A stretch of 7,857 nt of DNA, from contig JAJFGM010000762.1 in NCBI GenBank assembly GCA_021776145.1, positions 1 through 7,857 of the forward strand. The letters run 5' to 3'. Below are positions 6,591-7,857 of this stretch, in pieces (within the stretch, counting starts at the first letter, position 1; every line of letters begins with the position of its first letter). The notes beneath the pieces are model-generated. The model was not told the DNA's origin. It worked only from the letters and a program-made list of their open reading frames with translations, and did not search any database. The position numbers and the translations under genes were made by a program. This DNA comes from Kiloniellaceae bacterium (GTDB lineage: Bacteria; Pseudomonadota; Alphaproteobacteria; Kiloniellales; Kiloniellaceae).

Positions 6591-6979
6591 GCCGGTGAAA
6601 GCTCTTCCGCCGTTTGTCGGACACTCGCCAGATCCGCCTCGCCCCAGGCTTCGGTCGCCGCCATGACGGCCCCCTCGACAATCGGCGCGTTGCAGATCAC
6701 GACCCGCTCGCGGCGATCGTCCGGAAGCATCTCGATGGCCATTTCACTATTGGTTTCGGCACCACCGAGGTCGACCAGCACCGCCACGCCGGCTTCCGAC
6801 CAAGCCGCGTCTATGGCCACCAGGATCTTTTCGACACTGGTCCCGAGACCGCCTTCGGGATTGCCGCCGCAATGCGCCAAGGGCACCTCATCGCCGACCA
6901 TTTGGCGCACCATGTCCGCCGTGCCACGGGCCACGTCGGGCGAATGCGAAACGATGACGATACCAACCCGCGTGTTCAT
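6587..6979 (-). CDS. dhaM: Dihydroxyacetone kinase phosphoryl-donor subunit DhaM, EIIA-like domain only
   Basis: A 130-residue protein of the mannose-type EIIA fold that accepts phosphate from HPr and passes it to ADP bound on DhaL. The N terminus VGIVIVSHSP carries the phospho-His at residue 12. AHCGGNPEGGLGTS (35-48), VDLGGAETNSEMA (69-81) and CNAPIVEGAVMAA (96-108) are the characteristic DhaM loops. E. coli DhaM continues into HPr and enzyme I domains; here the chain ends after the EIIA domain and those functions are separate genes downstream. The start is the ATG at 6977-6979, giving ATGA overlap with the dhaL stop; a GGAGG site at 6987-6991 lies 7 nt upstream. The frame is open 8 codons further back but without support. 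Confidence 0.95.
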   Translation of the reverse strand: MNTRVGIVIVSHSPDVARGTADMVRQMVGDEVPLAHCGGNPEGGLGTSVEKILVAIDAAWSEAGVAVLVDLGGAETNSEMAIEMLPDDRRERVVICNAPIVEGAVMAATEAWGEADLASVRQTAEELSPA

Positions 6980-7584
6980 GCCCTCGCCTCCGCTGCGTCG
7001 CAAAGAGCCTCGATAAGGATTTGACTGGAGCGCGCGCCGGGATCCATGTGACCGATGGAGCGTTCGCCGAGGAACGATGCCCGACCTCTGGTGGCCTGCA
7101 TGGGTATGGTCGCTTGCGCCGCCTCGGCGGCGACGACCTTGAGCTCGGCCAAGGACGATCCCGCCGCCAAGGCCTGCTGTACCGGGATCAGCACATCAAG
7201 CATGGTCTTGGCTCCGGCATCGGACTTGCCGCGCGCCTTCAGCGCTTCGATAGCAGCACCAAAGGCGGCCGGCAGATCAGCCAGCGAAGACGATTCGGGC
7301 AGCGCCTTGCCGAGCGCCATGAAGAGGGTGCCGTAGAGCGGCCCGGAGGCGCCACCGATACTCATGACCAGTTGCATGCCGATGGCATTCAGCGCCGCCG
7401 GTAGCGGCTTGGCGGAGATCGCGTCGAGCTCGCCGAGCACCGCCTCGAAGCCGCGGTTCATATTGATGCCGTGATCGCCATCGCCGATGGCCTGATCGAG
7501 CGCCGTAAGTTCGGCGGCGTGCGCCATCACCGCCTTCACCGCCGTCTCAACCACGGCCTTGATGTCCGCCTCGGTCATCGCCAT
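6976..7584 (-). CDS. dhaL: Dihydroxyacetone kinase, ADP-binding subunit DhaL
   Basis: A 202-residue cytoplasmic subunit with one DAK2 (DhaL) domain, an all-helical barrel holding a permanently bound ADP that is rephosphorylated by phospho-DhaM and then phosphorylates dihydroxyacetone on DhaK. LDQAIGDGDHGINMNRGF (29-46) supplies the three magnesium-binding aspartates Asp30, Asp35 and Asp37, at the same numbers as in E. coli. SIGGASGPLYGTLF (75-88) is the phosphate-binding segment, and GRASFLGERSIGHMDPGA (about 166-183) is the nucleotide lid. The length is normal for the family. The ATG at 7582-7584 is preferred over the ATG two codons later because TGGGAG (7595-7600) lies 10 nt before it. That site overlaps the end of the ABC ATPase gene, whose stop is only 6 bp away, which points to co-transcription. 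Confidence 0.96.
   Translation of the reverse strand: MAMTEADIKAVVETAVKAVMAHAAELTALDQAIGDGDHGINMNRGFEAVLGELDAISAKPLPAALNAIGMQLVMSIGGASGPLYGTLFMALGKALPESSSLADLPAAFGAAIEALKARGKSDAGAKTMLDVLIPVQQALAAGSSLAELKVVAAEAAQATIPMQATRGRASFLGERSIGHMDPGARSSQILIEALCDAAEARA
6987..6991 (-). promoter_or_regulatory. Ribosome binding site of dhaM
   Basis: GGAGG on the minus strand, within the end of dhaL and 7 nt before the dhaM ATG at 6977-6979. It supports the MNTRVGIVIV start and independent initiation next to the ATGA overlap. Confidence 0.7.
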
Positions 7585-7590
7585 GCGTCG

Positions 7591-7857
7591 CTATCTCCCA
7601 AGTCTTTCGCCCGCCGCGTCGAAGAGCAGCGGGTTGGTCAGTTCAATCGACACCTCGTCCCCTTTCGCAAGATCACTGGCGGGGTCGGCCAGGGTGATGA
7701 TGCGGTGCTCGCCGACAGTCAGGTGTAGGTGGTTCTGGTCACCCAGATGTTCGATCCAGTCGACCCTGCCTAAACTGGCCTGGGGCTTTACCTTGGCGAT
7801 CGTCATATGTTCGGTGCGGGCGCCGACCGTGGCGGTGCCAACCGGGGTCTGCCCACA
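7591..7857 (-). CDS. ABC transporter ATP-binding protein, C-terminal part (MalK/UgpC type; cut by window edge)
   Basis: The last 88 codons of a gene entering from the right edge. The frame is open to the edge and reads through GTATVGARTEHMTIA, the start of the TOBE/OB-fold regulatory domain of carbohydrate-importer ATPases (usually written VGVRPEH). It continues with GRVDWIEHLGDQNHLHLTVG (strand-rich, the usual E-x-L-G-x-x-x turn) and ends NPLLFDAAGERLGR, matching the typical LFD..GERL tail. The Walker motifs lie outside the window, so the class is assigned from the tail only. Substrates of this class include maltose, glycerol-3-phosphate, glycerol and sugar alcohols. Being 6 bp upstream of dhaL suggests import of a compound that yields dihydroxyacetone, perhaps glycerol or another polyol; this is inference. 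The ATG at 7804-7806 is internal and not the gene start. Confidence 0.87.
   Translation of the reverse strand, partial: CGQTPVGTATVGARTEHMTIAKVKPQASLGRVDWIEHLGDQNHLHLTVGEHRIITLADPASDLAKGDEVSIELTNPLLFDAAGERLGR

Overview
The window looks like high-GC chromosomal DNA from an alphaproteobacterium, possibly of the Rhodospirillales kind. This is inferred from GC-rich codon use, AGGAG-like ribosome binding sites, and a dihydroxyacetone (Dha) kinase operon with separate HPr and enzyme I genes. No marker gene fixes the taxonomy. All convincing genes lie on the minus strand, so the window is best read from its right end to its left.

Right part (7857 to 3095): a tightly packed, apparently single transcription unit. 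It begins with the C-terminal piece of an ABC transporter ATPase of the MalK/UgpC sugar-importer type. Then follow dhaL (ADP-binding subunit), dhaM (EIIA-like phosphoryl-donor domain only), a dedicated HPr, a full-length PTS enzyme I, an unrecognised 142-residue protein with a probable helix-turn-helix, and finally dhaK (the Dha-binding subunit). Neighbouring reading frames overlap or nearly touch (4, 17 and 14 bp overlaps; 6 and 39 bp gaps). The exception is 106 bp between dhaM and HPr, which holds a doubtful 37-codon frame. Together the genes encode a complete phosphate relay: PEP -> enzyme I (His181) -> HPr (His17) -> DhaM (His12) -> DhaL-bound ADP -> dihydroxyacetone held on DhaK (His215), giving dihydroxyacetone phosphate for glycolysis. 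The ABC transporter may import the polyol or triose precursor. In E. coli, EIIA, HPr and part of EI are fused in one DhaM chain; here they are three proteins.

Middle part (2131 to 3094): 964 bp without a convincing gene, with markedly AT-rich stretches. It contains a strong imperfect hairpin (2985-3029) just beyond dhaK, a perfect 12-bp palindrome (2267-2278), and probably the promoter of the next gene.

Left part (2130 to 1): a stand-alone fatty acyl-AMP ligase of the FAAL class, then, 126 bp on, the N-terminal 73 codons of an NAD(P)-binding epimerase/dehydratase-type protein cut by the window edge. No acyl carrier protein or polyketide synthase partner is visible, so the acyl-AMP acceptor is unknown.

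No RNA gene, insertion sequence, CRISPR array or phage gene was seen. The least explained items are the helix-turn-helix protein inside the dha operon and the structured gene-free block.
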